Below are positions 1 through 7,608 of a stretch of DNA of 39,375 nucleotides, in pieces. Where the stretch lies: positions 1 through 39,375 of the forward strand of contig JAIRMJ010000011.1 in the NCBI GenBank assembly GCA_031258785.1, given 5' to 3'. The first letter of the stretch is position 1. Each line of letters starts with the position of its first letter. Origin of the DNA: Holosporales bacterium (GTDB taxonomy: Bacteria; Pseudomonadota; Alphaproteobacteria; RUG11792). The notes below the pieces were generated by a model. The model had not been told where the DNA came from. It saw nothing but the letters and a program-made list of their open reading frames with translations, and did not search any database. Both the position numbers and the translations under genes were made by a program.

Positions 1-1
1 A

Positions 2-322
2 CACTATGAGGTAGTCACACTAAGTAGAGCAGATAAGAGAAAGTTCAGATCAGAGGATACTATAGACCTACATGGACACAGCAGAGATGTAGATAGATCC
101 CTTAAGGTTTTCTGCTCTAGATGTATATACAACGGTGTTAGATGTGCAACCGTTATAACTGGTAAAGGCAGTGGTACAGTGAAGCAGGCTACACTACATT
201 GGTTAAGAAGAAACCCTGGTTTCATAGTTGGTTTTTTTGAAATTACTGATTCAGCAGGGGAGAGTGGGGCAATAGGAGTTATTCTGCGGTTTCTAGGGAA
301 GATGGACTTAGGTTTTATGTAG
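2..322 (+). CDS. Smr-domain protein, C-terminal part (5' end outside window)
   Basis: This reading frame is open from the window edge and ends in TAG at 320-322, giving the last 106 residues of a protein. It contains the Smr (small MutS-related) signature: a DLHGHS motif at the start of the domain, then VITGKGSGTVKQAT, a WL..NP segment and a late G-A-I-G-V-I-L-R-F stretch. Smr domains are nicking endonucleases or RNA-binding modules; in alphaproteobacteria the stand-alone Smr protein is commonly a small cytoplasmic protein of about 180-200 residues. The central GKG is intact; the usual GGxGA near the end reads GESGA. A longer antisense frame (4-792, minus) overlaps but has no recognisable domain and is a shadow. 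Identification is by eye from the motifs; the N-terminus is not available. Confidence 0.8.
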   Translation, partial: HYEVVTLSRADKRKFRSEDTIDLHGHSRDVDRSLKVFCSRCIYNGVRCATVITGKGSGTVKQATLHWLRRNPGFIVGFFEITDSAGESGAIGVILRFLGKMDLGFM

Positions 323-502
323 GACATTATTGCGATGCTGGAAAAGAGTCCATCGTGGTGAGCCCATACATATACGAGATGGGAAATTGGTATGGTAGTT
401 GCTTCTGGTAAATTTTCTCCATATCTAACTTTGATGTTTTTTATCAAAAAAGATCCCAAGCCACACTCCATACGTAGGCCCTGTCCATTAACACAGTGTG
501 TA

Positions 503-531
503 TTGACCAAGCCCAAATGATATGGTACGAT
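503..531 (+). promoter_or_regulatory. Sigma-70-type promoter for rplM-rpsI
   Basis: A -35 element TTGACC (503-508) is followed by a 17-base spacer and the -10 element TACGAT (526-531). Transcription would start near 538, leaving a leader of about 25 bases before the rplM ATG at 562. This is one of the best -35/-10 matches in the window. The rest of the gap between the Smr gene and rplM (323-502) holds only an AT-rich inverted repeat (TTTGAT at 430-435, ATCAAA at 443-448) and no gene. Confidence 0.6.
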
Positions 532-561
532 CACATATCGCTTTGGTTTTTGGAAATTGTT

Positions 562-1032
562 ATGAGTACCACGTATGTGAGGTCTGCAGACGTTGAGAGA
601 AAGTGGATTCTGATAGATGCGGATGGTATTGTCTTGGGCAGAATGGCTGTGATTATTGCGAATCTGTTGCGCGGGAAAAATAAGCCGTATTTCACTCCGC
701 ATGTTGATTGCGGAGATAATGTTGTGGTGATAAACGCAGATAAGGTTGTGCTTACCGGAAAGAAAATAGATGACAAGATGTATTATTGGCATTCTGGGTA
801 TCCTGGTGGGATAAAGAGCCGCAGTATGAGACAGCTCCTCCAGGAACCGAAGCGGGATATGGTCATCGCGAACGCTGTTAGGCGGATGATGTCTAAGGGG
901 CCTCTTAGGAGGACGATTCTATCAAAACTGAAAATATACAAGGGTACTGAGCATCCGCATGTGGCGCAGAATCCAGAGTTACTTGATATAGCAAAACTGA
1001 ATAGCAAAAACAGTCGGAGGGTTGTGGCATGA
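562..1032 (+). CDS. rplM: 50S ribosomal protein L13
   Basis: The 156-residue product matches L13 throughout: [17 protein letters not shown] at the N-terminus, the loop with [25 protein letters not shown], and PLRR...[17 protein letters not shown] near the C-terminus. L13 is an early assembly protein of the large subunit. The frame is open further upstream to an ATG at 496, but that start lies in the predicted promoter and adds non-conserved residues, so the ATG at 562 is chosen; it begins [10 protein letters not shown]. The gene overlaps rpsI by four bases (ATGA), the usual rplM-rpsI pairing. Confidence 0.97.
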   Translation: MSTTYVRSADVERKWILIDADGIVLGRMAVIIANLLRGKNKPYFTPHVDCGDNVVVINADKVVLTGKKIDDKMYYWHSGYPGGIKSRSMRQLLQEPKRDMVIANAVRRMMSKGPLRRTILSKLKIYKGTEHPHVAQNPELLDIAKLNSKNSRRVVA

Positions 1033-1493
1033 TGGAAGCATTCAATGCAGGGAATACCACTGTAGCTGGAGCTGTTGCTCCAAAAAGGGAACAGAAGTTA
1101 GATGCCTACGGCAGAGCATACGCTACTGGGAAACGAAAAACGTCTGTGGCACGCGTCTGGATTAAGCCAGGGGTTGGCAAGATTACAGTGAACGGTAGGC
1201 AGCAAGAGGTGTACTTTGCGCGTGCAGTTTTGAGAATGTTACTTGCTCAGCCATTTTCCATTACAGCAAGGGAAGGACAGTACGATGTGTTGTGCACGGT
1301 GAATGGAGGTGGGCTGTCAGGACAAGCTGGGGCAGTACGACATGGCATTAGCAAAGCATTGGAGGCATTCGAACCGGATCTACACAATGTCCTTAAGCAG
1401 GCAGGGTTCTTGACCAGGGACTCCAGAATCGTGGAGAGGAAAAAATACGGCCATAGGAAGGCACGACGCAGATTCCAGTTCTCTAAAAGGTAG
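1029..1493 (+). CDS. rpsI: 30S ribosomal protein S9
   Basis: The product of up to 154 residues carries the S9 pattern: [18 protein letters not shown], then [27 protein letters not shown], and the basic tail [17 protein letters not shown] that reaches the ribosomal P site. The N-terminal extension of about 30 residues (Ala-rich, then [16 protein letters not shown]) is typical of alphaproteobacterial S9. Two adjacent ATG codons (1029 and 1032) could start it; the first overlaps the rplM stop as ATGA. The DAACS transporter starts two bases after the stop, so the three genes are probably co-transcribed. Confidence 0.97.
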   Translation: MMEAFNAGNTTVAGAVAPKREQKLDAYGRAYATGKRKTSVARVWIKPGVGKITVNGRQQEVYFARAVLRMLLAQPFSITAREGQYDVLCTVNGGGLSGQAGAVRHGISKALEAFEPDLHNVLKQAGFLTRDSRIVERKKYGHRKARRRFQFSKR

Positions 1494-1495
1494 TT

Positions 1496-2695
1496 GTGTT
1501 AGCTGCCAAAATCAAACATTTTGCAATGCCGCTGGTCTTTCTGGCGGTACTTTTGGGTGCTGCTCTCTTCGGATCTATGGTGCCGTACGAGGTGAAGTCA
1601 ACCCTGTATGCTGTAAGTCTCCTGATCAAAGAAATCTTGATTACCCTGATGCCACTCATAATTTTTTCTCTAGTTTTCAATGCAGTGGTGCGATTGGGCT
1701 ACGGTGCGCTGAAGTACGCGATTCTGGTTACCGTCTTGGTTTGTTGCTCAAACTTTGTAAATACGATGATATCTTACGTGCTGTCATGCTTCACGGTTGG
1801 TGTGGATTTATGCAGCCAGGTACAAGTTCCAACTGCGAGTGGCGGGCAGCTAGCCCCAGCATTTGAGATAGCGGCGTCTCCCAAGCTCGTATCTAATGCT
1901 GGGGCCCTAGCTGCAGGGATCGTCTGTGGTTTGTGTTTGGGGATTACGAAGGGGCCGAAGATGGCACAGTTGACGCGACAGACAATGGTGGCCCTGGAAA
2001 CAGTTGCGAAGTGGGTTTTTAAGATCATAATACCGCTAATTCCGCTATTTATAGCCGGGACAGCATTAAAGCTGCAGCACGACGGCGTGCTGAAGTCCAT
2101 ATGTGAGCAGTATTTCCCGGTTCTCTGCATTTTCGTGACGTCTGCGTGCAGCTACGTACTTCTTCAATTCTTTGCTATGTCTGGCTTCAGGATGGCAATT
2201 GCGGCCCAGTTCATAAAGAATACGTTGCCAGCTATGGTGACTGCGTTTGGATCTGCATCCAGCGCGGCTGCGCTGCCACTTTCAATAAAGGCAGCCGAAA
2301 AAAACCTCCAGGAAAAGGCCAATGCTGGGGCAATTGTACCAGCAGTGGTGAATATACACCTCGTTGGCGACTGTTTCTTCTTGCCACTAAGTGCAATCGC
2401 AGTAATGATGTCATTTGGAATGGAGTTTCCGTCAATCTTTCAATATATGATATTTGCGGCGCACTTTGTGTTAGCGAAGTTTGCTGTGGCTGCAGTGCCA
2501 GGAGGAGGAGTATTGGTAATGATACCAGTGATGCAGTCGTACCTCGGTTTGTCATCAGATATGCTAGCTCTAGTAACTGCTATATATATGCTATTCGATC
2601 CGCTAATTACGACCTGCAACGTAGCAGGTAATTCCTGCTTTGCGATAGGCAGCGAAAAGCTAATGATGTTTATGGCTGGTAGCAGCAAGCGGTAG
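1496..2695 (+). CDS. DAACS-family cation:amino acid/dicarboxylate symporter
   Basis: This is a 399-residue polytopic membrane protein of the dicarboxylate/amino acid:cation symporter family (GltP/GltPh fold). Seen in the sequence: a Ser-rich hairpin-1-like segment (FGSASSAAALPLSIKAA), a hairpin-2-like AVPGGGVLVMIPV, and the TM8 motif region DPLITTCNVAGN. Aligned by eye to GltPh, Asp394, Thr398 and Asn401 are kept, but Arg397, which binds the acidic side chain, is Ile; the Na-site Asp405 is Asn; and the TM7 motif NMDGT is replaced by NIHLVGD. A neutral amino acid is therefore a more likely substrate than glutamate or C4-dicarboxylates, and ion coupling may differ. It starts with GTG two bases after rpsI. 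No close named homologue is claimed. Confidence 0.85.
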   Translation: MLAAKIKHFAMPLVFLAVLLGAALFGSMVPYEVKSTLYAVSLLIKEILITLMPLIIFSLVFNAVVRLGYGALKYAILVTVLVCCSNFVNTMISYVLSCFTVGVDLCSQVQVPTASGGQLAPAFEIAASPKLVSNAGALAAGIVCGLCLGITKGPKMAQLTRQTMVALETVAKWVFKIIIPLIPLFIAGTALKLQHDGVLKSICEQYFPVLCIFVTSACSYVLLQFFAMSGFRMAIAAQFIKNTLPAMVTAFGSASSAAALPLSIKAAEKNLQEKANAGAIVPAVVNIHLVGDCFFLPLSAIAVMMSFGMEFPSIFQYMIFAAHFVLAKFAVAAVPGGGVLVMIPVMQSYLGLSSDMLALVTAIYMLFDPLITTCNVAGNSCFAIGSEKLMMFMAGSSKR

Positions 2696-2699
2696 TGGA

Positions 2700-2716
2700 C
2701 TGCGTAAAATACGCAG
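2700..2716 (+). terminator. Inverted repeat after the DAACS gene (weak terminator candidate)
   Basis: A perfect 7-bp stem CTGCGTA/TACGCAG with a three-base AAA loop begins five bases after the DAACS stop codon. It is followed by A-rich rather than T-rich sequence, so intrinsic termination is doubtful; it may instead protect the 3' end of the upstream message. Confidence 0.25.
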
Positions 2717-2788
2717 AAATTCTGGGAAGAAGAAGCTGAATCTTCACTTATATCTATAACAAACATCGTGGTCTTCAAAAGAAATGAT

Positions 2789-2817
2789 TTGTTTTGGGCT
2801 CATTATGTTGCTACACT
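2789..2817 (+). promoter_or_regulatory. Promoter for the class A penicillin-binding protein gene
   Basis: A -35 element TTGTTT (2789-2794), a 17-base spacer and a -10 element TACACT (2812-2817), preceded by TG with one base between (TGCTACACT), form an extended -10 promoter. Transcription would start near 2825. This placement argues against a TTG start at 2794 for the downstream gene and favours the ATG at 2851. Confidence 0.45.
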
Positions 2818-2850
2818 CCCGGCGTAGGTGCTGCCAGTTTCAGCCGTGTG

Positions 2851-4800
2851 ATGAAAAGAAGGCGAAATTACAGAAGTCGGTACGCAGTACGGAGAAAAAG
2901 CAAGTCAATCACGAGGATATTCTTCAGGTATTGTTTGTATGCGGCGTTTTGTGGGTTTGCTATCGGAACGGGTACGTTACTTTATTTTTCTGGTGATCTG
3001 CCAGATCTTCAGAATTTAAAGACAGAAATCAGGAACCCGGCTGTTATTATTCAGACGTTCAACGGAAAGGTCATAGGATCATATGGAGACCTGTACGAGG
3101 ACGTTGTGCAGATTAAAGATCTACCTGAGCATGTGCCAATTGCTTTCATGGCCGTGGAGGACAAGCGATTCTTCTCACACTTTGGGATAGATTTCGTTGG
3201 CTTCTTCAGGGCGATGTACCAGAATTATATATCTGGACGGGTAGTGCAGGGTGGTTCTACTATCACTCAGCAGTTGGCGAAGAATATCCTGATAACAGAG
3301 AGCAAGATAACTTATCACGATCGTACGATCGCGAGAAAGATCAAAGAGCTCCTGCTTTCCTTGTGGTTAGAGCAGAAATTCACAAAAACAGAGATCTTAA
3401 TGATGTATCTGAATAGGGTCTATTTTGGAGCTGGGACGTACGGTATCGATGCTGCCAGCAGAAAATATTTTGGGAAGTCATCGAAGCAGCTGACTGTATT
3501 TGAGTCAGCAATCCTATCTGGGCTCCTGAAAGCACCAGCGAAATATAATCCCACAAACAGACCGAGTTTTGCGTATGAAAGGGCAATGACAGTTTTAAAG
3601 GCGATGGAGGATCAGGGATACATCAAAAGTGCCAAAGCAATCGAACGAGAGCAGGGCAGGGCCGCCCTGTCCGGTAATGCGAAGCTAACAAACAACTATA
3701 TGTATTTTTGTGACTACGCTTATGAGCAAGCCAAGAAGATTCTTGGTTATATCACAGATGATGTCATAATCGTCACTACATTGGATGAGGAAAAACAATC
3801 TAAGGCAGACGAAGCAGTGGAGTTTTATATCAAGACAGAGGGGGAAAACTATAAATTCAAGCAAGCCTCCTTTTTATGTTTAGACAGGAACGGCGCGGTT
3901 AAGGCCATGGTAGGAGGCAATGGCTACTCAGCGACGCAGTTCAATAGAGCCGTTCACGCGAGCAGAATGCCAGGGTCAGCCTTCAAGATCTTCATCTATG
4001 GGGCGGCGTTGGAATATGGATACCAGCTGAACGACTTGATCTCAGATGCTCCAGTGAAGATCGCAGGGTGGGAACCCAAGAACTACAAATGGAAGACGCA
4101 TGGCAAGATCCCTGTCTTGGATGGCTTCGTGTTCTCTGTTAATGCAATAAGTATTCGGTTGGCACAGGCGATAGGGCTTAAGAATGTCGCCAGATTTTCA
4201 AAGAAGCTGGGGATCTACGACGTCTCAACACACGATATGAGTGTCGCGCTAGGGACCACTCCAGTAACGCTAAAGGATCTCACAGCCGCATATACGACGT
4301 TCATGGATGGGCTACCAGTCTGGCCGTACTGCATCCTGGAGATAAGGACAAAAACAGGTGAAATCCTGTATCAAAAGGGACAAGAGGCGCGTGCATCTGT
4401 ATTGGATAAAGAAGTCTTGTCATTGTCTAGGATCATGCTCAGAGCTGTGATCCAACGCGGTACTGGCCGTGCAGCCAACGCTGGTGAGAATATATATGGC
4501 AAAACCGGATCTAACGGGGATTTTGATGCGTGGTTCTTTGGGTTTTATGATCCTCCTGATGATGCAGCTGCTGGGTTCTCAGTCGGCGTGTGGATAGGAA
4601 ACGATGTCAACACGGATAGGATGACACCAAACTCCACAGGTGGCAGGATACCGGCTAGGATTGCACGCCGCTTTCTCGACAATTGCCTGACGAGTGTTAC
4701 TCCCAAAAACCCGGCCCTCGTCGCTCCGGCAGACGCAGCGCAGGGCGATGGCAATAAACAACCGCCTCTCAGATTAGGCGCGATACTTCCTGAGTTTTAG
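2851..4800 (+). CDS. mrcA: Bifunctional penicillin-binding protein 1A (class A)
   Basis: The 649-residue protein has a basic N-terminus (MKRRRNYRSRY), one membrane anchor at about residues 23-47, a GT51 glycosyltransferase domain and a transpeptidase domain. The GT51 catalytic Glu is E103 in VEDKRFFSHFG, followed by GGSTITQQLAKN. The transpeptidase has SAFK (nucleophile S376, K379), SVN at 429-431 and KTG at 551-553. It polymerises and cross-links peptidoglycan in the periplasm. At 649 residues it is shorter than typical proteobacterial PBP1a (about 800-850) and seems to lack the OB-like insertion between the two domains. The frame is open upstream to a TTG at 2794, which would fall within the predicted promoter; the ATG at 2851 is preferred (GTG at 2848 is possible). 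Confidence 0.93.
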   Translation: MKRRRNYRSRYAVRRKSKSITRIFFRYCLYAAFCGFAIGTGTLLYFSGDLPDLQNLKTEIRNPAVIIQTFNGKVIGSYGDLYEDVVQIKDLPEHVPIAFMAVEDKRFFSHFGIDFVGFFRAMYQNYISGRVVQGGSTITQQLAKNILITESKITYHDRTIARKIKELLLSLWLEQKFTKTEILMMYLNRVYFGAGTYGIDAASRKYFGKSSKQLTVFESAILSGLLKAPAKYNPTNRPSFAYERAMTVLKAMEDQGYIKSAKAIEREQGRAALSGNAKLTNNYMYFCDYAYEQAKKILGYITDDVIIVTTLDEEKQSKADEAVEFYIKTEGENYKFKQASFLCLDRNGAVKAMVGGNGYSATQFNRAVHASRMPGSAFKIFIYGAALEYGYQLNDLISDAPVKIAGWEPKNYKWKTHGKIPVLDGFVFSVNAISIRLAQAIGLKNVARFSKKLGIYDVSTHDMSVALGTTPVTLKDLTAAYTTFMDGLPVWPYCILEIRTKTGEILYQKGQEARASVLDKEVLSLSRIMLRAVIQRGTGRAANAGENIYGKTGSNGDFDAWFFGFYDPPDDAAAGFSVGVWIGNDVNTDRMTPNSTGGRIPARIARRFLDNCLTSVTPKNPALVAPADAAQGDGNKQPPLRLGAILPEF

Positions 4801-4908
4801 ACTGTTTACAATCAGTTTTGAATGCATATTGCAAATATGATGGGTACGACCCTATCTTTTTATGGTACACTGGCGCTCATAATTGCATATATACTTCAAA
4901 GCGTTGTA

Positions 4909-5343
4909 GTGTCTGGAGATCTAGCATCTAAGCGTATGGCCAGAATGGCTGCTGTGCAGGTTATGTATTGGAATGATATAGCGGGAGAAGTCGTATTCCC
5001 AGACTGTATCGATGACTTTATCTGGCACTTTATTAGAAACGAACAGGAGTATGAGGGGATCAATCTGAGATTCTTCAGGAGGCTTGTTGGCAGGTTCGGT
5101 AATGGTATGAATTTCGAGGAGTTGCTCAACAAGAGTATGGAGAATGACAAAGGCATACATAATTTGCCTGTGATTAGCCTCTCTATTATGAAGGTAGCAG
5201 CAATTGAGATGGTTTTTGAAAAAACCGATATACCGATAATAATCAACGAATATATTGAGATATCAAAAAGCTTCGTAGATCGTGGTTCAGCAAAGTTGAT
5301 TAATGCTTTATTGGACAGGATCTTGAAGCTAGTGGAACGCTAA
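4909..5343 (+). CDS. nusB: Transcription antitermination factor NusB
   Basis: The 144-residue product is all-helical and has the NusB features: SKRMARMAAVQVMY at the N-terminus, a central ISLSIMKVAAIEMVFEKTDIPIIINEYIEISKSF, and a C-terminal GSAKLINALLDRI. NusB with NusE binds boxA RNA during rRNA antitermination. The frame extends upstream to an ATG at 4822, but the extra 29 residues would form a hydrophobic helix absent from NusB, so the GTG at 4909 is preferred; the next in-frame ATG is at 4936. None of these has a convincing ribosome binding site, so the start is uncertain. The stop overlaps the holC start by one base (TAATG). Confidence 0.88.
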   Translation: MSGDLASKRMARMAAVQVMYWNDIAGEVVFPDCIDDFIWHFIRNEQEYEGINLRFFRRLVGRFGNGMNFEELLNKSMENDKGIHNLPVISLSIMKVAAIEMVFEKTDIPIIINEYIEISKSFVDRGSAKLINALLDRILKLVER

Positions 5344-5807
5344 TGTCGGAAAAAAGCGTAACTTTCTATGTAGTAGAATCTGAATTTTGGCCAGTAGCAT
5401 ACAGGGCGATTGAGAAGATGTATGCCATAGGTGAGAATGCCCTATTTCTGTGCGATAGTGACGAAGAGATTGGATTTTATAACGCAAAACTATGGACCTT
5501 TTCCAGGCTCGCTTTCATACCGAGCGGCAACAAGATGACATTACCGTGTGAGGATGCACCATTCTGTCATACGTGGTTTGCCACCGAAATCGTGTACTTC
5601 AACAACCCAATCTGCCTTTTGCACAATGGACTTGATGCAGTCAGATCAAACGATATCAGCAAATTTCACAGAGTAATCGACATATTTGGTCCATCTGCGA
5701 TGCAGGCAGCAAATGGTAGAGCAGAGTTTTATAAAAGGTCTGGATTTCATACGCAAAAGGTGTGGATCAGGAAATGCAACAGCTGGGAGTCTGGCAAGCT
5801 ATCATGA
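5343..5807 (+). CDS. holC: DNA polymerase III subunit chi
   Basis: The 154-residue product fits the HolC fold and length: an N-terminal beta strand VTFYVVES, then ALFLCDSDEEIGFYNAKLWTF..LAFIPSG, a middle strand NPICLLHNGLD, and the conserved end KFHRVIDIFGPS....ANGRAEFYKRSGFHTQKVW. Chi joins the clamp-loader complex to single-stranded-DNA-binding protein. The start overlaps the nusB stop by one base and the stop overlaps the tsaD start by four bases (ATGA), so nusB-holC-tsaD are probably translated in a coupled way. Sequence conservation in this family is low, but the pattern of landmarks is clear. Confidence 0.82.
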   Translation: MSEKSVTFYVVESEFWPVAYRAIEKMYAIGENALFLCDSDEEIGFYNAKLWTFSRLAFIPSGNKMTLPCEDAPFCHTWFATEIVYFNNPICLLHNGLDAVRSNDISKFHRVIDIFGPSAMQAANGRAEFYKRSGFHTQKVWIRKCNSWESGKLS

Positions 5808-6832
5808 TAGTCTTGGCTATAGAATCCAGTTGTGACGAGACATCTGCTGCAGTGATCCAAGATGCTGAAAATCCACGGCAGCGCATCGTGTCGAACGTGA
5901 TAAATTCGCAGATAGAAACTCATAAAAGATATGGTGGAGTAATTCCAGAATACGCTGCTAGGAGGCATATGGATTACATCGATGTCGTTATAAATGAGGC
6001 GCTTCGTTCAGCCAACAACCTTACAATCGACGACGTCGATGTTATAGCTGCTACAGCTGGTCCTGGGCTCATAGGAGGACTACTCGTTGGCACCGTAACC
6101 GCCAAGACGATAGCTCTGATGAAAAGTAAGCCATTTATGGCGATAAATCACCTCGAGGGCCACTTATTGACAGTGAGGCTCTGTTGTGAGGTGGAGTTTC
6201 CATATCTAGTGCTTTTGGCATCTGGCGGCCACTTTGTTTTTGCAGAGGCGCTCGGAGTTGGTGATTATAGGGTCCTTGGAGAGACGCTAGACGATGCTGC
6301 TGGTGAAGCATTTGACAAGGTGGCCAAAATGCTGGGGCTGGAATATCCAGGTGGGCCATCAATCGAAAAATATGCGAAGAAAGGCGATAAAAACAGGTTC
6401 AAATACACAATGCCTATGCAGCGACGGGATGGCTGCGATGCTTCATTCTCTGGGATAAAGACAGCGACGAAGCTGCATATTGAGTACATCTCTGACATAA
6501 ACGAACAAGACAGGTACGATATAGCTGCCTCGTTTCAAAACGCTGTTGTAAATTTCATTGCAAAACAAACAGAGCGGGCGTACGCTATGACGAAGACCTC
6601 TCCCAAGAATATTGTCCTTTCTGGTGGAGTTGCAGCAAATCTGGCACTCCGGGAAGTACTCGCAATCTTCGCCACAAAAATTGGAGCAAACCTTTTCGTT
6701 CCTCCAGTCTCGTTATGTTCCGACAATGCTGCCATGATTGGCTGGTGTGCAATCGAAAGAATAAGGGCTGGCCACGGCTTCTCTGGCCTTGATTTTAAGA
6801 CAAAGCCAAAGTGGGGGCTAGATGAGCTATAG
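5804..6832 (+). CDS. tsaD: tRNA N6-threonylcarbamoyladenosine transferase subunit TsaD
   Basis: The 342-residue product has the Kae1/TsaD signature: VLAIESSCDETSAAV at the N-terminus, PEYAARRHMDYI, the metal-binding HLEGH (H116 and H120), LLASGGHF, ASFSGIKTA, and a C-terminal LSGGVAANLALRE with CSDNAAMIGW. It transfers the threonylcarbamoyl group to A37 of tRNAs that read ANN codons, with TsaB and TsaE, which are not in this window. The ATG at 5804 gives the usual N-terminus MIVLAIESS; a longer frame from 5762 only adds residues that overlap holC. Length is normal for the family (about 340). It converges with rsmE across a 49-base gap with no clear terminator. Confidence 0.97.
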   Translation: MIVLAIESSCDETSAAVIQDAENPRQRIVSNVINSQIETHKRYGGVIPEYAARRHMDYIDVVINEALRSANNLTIDDVDVIAATAGPGLIGGLLVGTVTAKTIALMKSKPFMAINHLEGHLLTVRLCCEVEFPYLVLLASGGHFVFAEALGVGDYRVLGETLDDAAGEAFDKVAKMLGLEYPGGPSIEKYAKKGDKNRFKYTMPMQRRDGCDASFSGIKTATKLHIEYISDINEQDRYDIAASFQNAVVNFIAKQTERAYAMTKTSPKNIVLSGGVAANLALREVLAIFATKIGANLFVPPVSLCSDNAAMIGWCAIERIRAGHGFSGLDFKTKPKWGLDEL

Positions 6833-6881
6833 TTTACTTATTCGCCTCCGTGCAGAGTGCGATTTTCTCAAGTTGGTGTCC

Positions 6882-7601
6882 TCACCCTGCTGATTCATTG
6901 ATGAGCTGGCCCGCACACAAGCACGCGGTACATACGATCGCTGCAGTCTCTGCTCTCAGTATATTGTCAGAAATCCTGAGAGCGATGGTGTTTTGTACGA
7001 GGAAGTTTGCTTCTTCCGAGGTCCACCCACCTTCTGGGCCGACTATGAAGCCACCCTCTGACGGAATAACAACATCTTTCATTGATTTCAGGTGTTCGTT
7101 ACGTTCGACGGCGGATAACCAGGTAAAATCTCCTGGCAGATTGGTTGCAAACTCCTCAAAAGTAGCAATTTGGTGGATTATTGGCACATCCATCCTCTCG
7201 GATTGTTCAGAGGCGCTGATTGCTATTTGTTCTACTCTCTCGAGATTTAAACCGGCATTTGTGTATTTGCTAGTTATAGGGTAAAAATCAGTTATGCCGA
7301 GTTCCGTACATTTTTCGATAATAATCCTGACATTGTGCGGTTTGATTGGACAGAATGCTAGCCCTGTTCGCGCCACGTTGGACGATTTCCTTAATAGCTG
7401 CTGCTTCTCTGCAGTGACGACTCCACCGCTAGTTGACGTAACTGAGTACAACCACTCGCCGGCCTTTTCATTGTAAAGAATGAGTTCCCCATTGCGTCTG
7501 ATACGCATAACAGACAGCAGCCGCCTGCTCTGTTCTTCAAAGAGAGTGACTGATCTTCCCAGCTCCTGAGGGCAGTATATTCGCGGTATATGTTTCACCA
7601 C
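6882..7601 (-). CDS. rsmE: 16S rRNA m3U1498 methyltransferase RsmE
   Basis: The 239-residue product is a SPOUT-class methyltransferase. It has the N-terminal PUA-like part (RIYC...LGRSVTLFEEQSRRLLSVMRIRRNGE), then KPHNVRIIIEKCTELGITDFYPI, ASEQSERMDVP, and the knot motifs FIVGPEGGWTSEEA and ISDNILRAETAAI. It methylates U1498 of 16S rRNA in the assembled 30S subunit. The gene starts seven bases after the stop of the MFS transporter, so both are probably on one minus-strand transcript. The length is typical (about 240). Confidence 0.93.
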   Translation of the reverse strand: MVKHIPRIYCPQELGRSVTLFEEQSRRLLSVMRIRRNGELILYNEKAGEWLYSVTSTSGGVVTAEKQQLLRKSSNVARTGLAFCPIKPHNVRIIIEKCTELGITDFYPITSKYTNAGLNLERVEQIAISASEQSERMDVPIIHQIATFEEFATNLPGDFTWLSAVERNEHLKSMKDVVIPSEGGFIVGPEGGWTSEEANFLVQNTIALRISDNILRAETAAIVCTACLCAGQLINESAG

Positions 7602-7608
7602 GACAGCA

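Noticed and set aside
430-448. An AT-rich inverted repeat with a T-run as terminator of the Smr gene
   Set aside because: The T-run lies in the loop, the stem is only TTTGAT/ATCAAA, and it is more than 100 bases past the stop codon.
4-792. A 262-codon minus-strand frame opposite the Smr fragment and rplM
   Set aside because: It has no recognisable domain, and the plus strand encodes two proteins with clear family motifs over most of it.
2146-2631. A 161-codon frame within the DAACS gene in another reading frame
   Set aside because: Cys- and Arg-rich composition and no motif; the DAACS frame carries the family landmarks.
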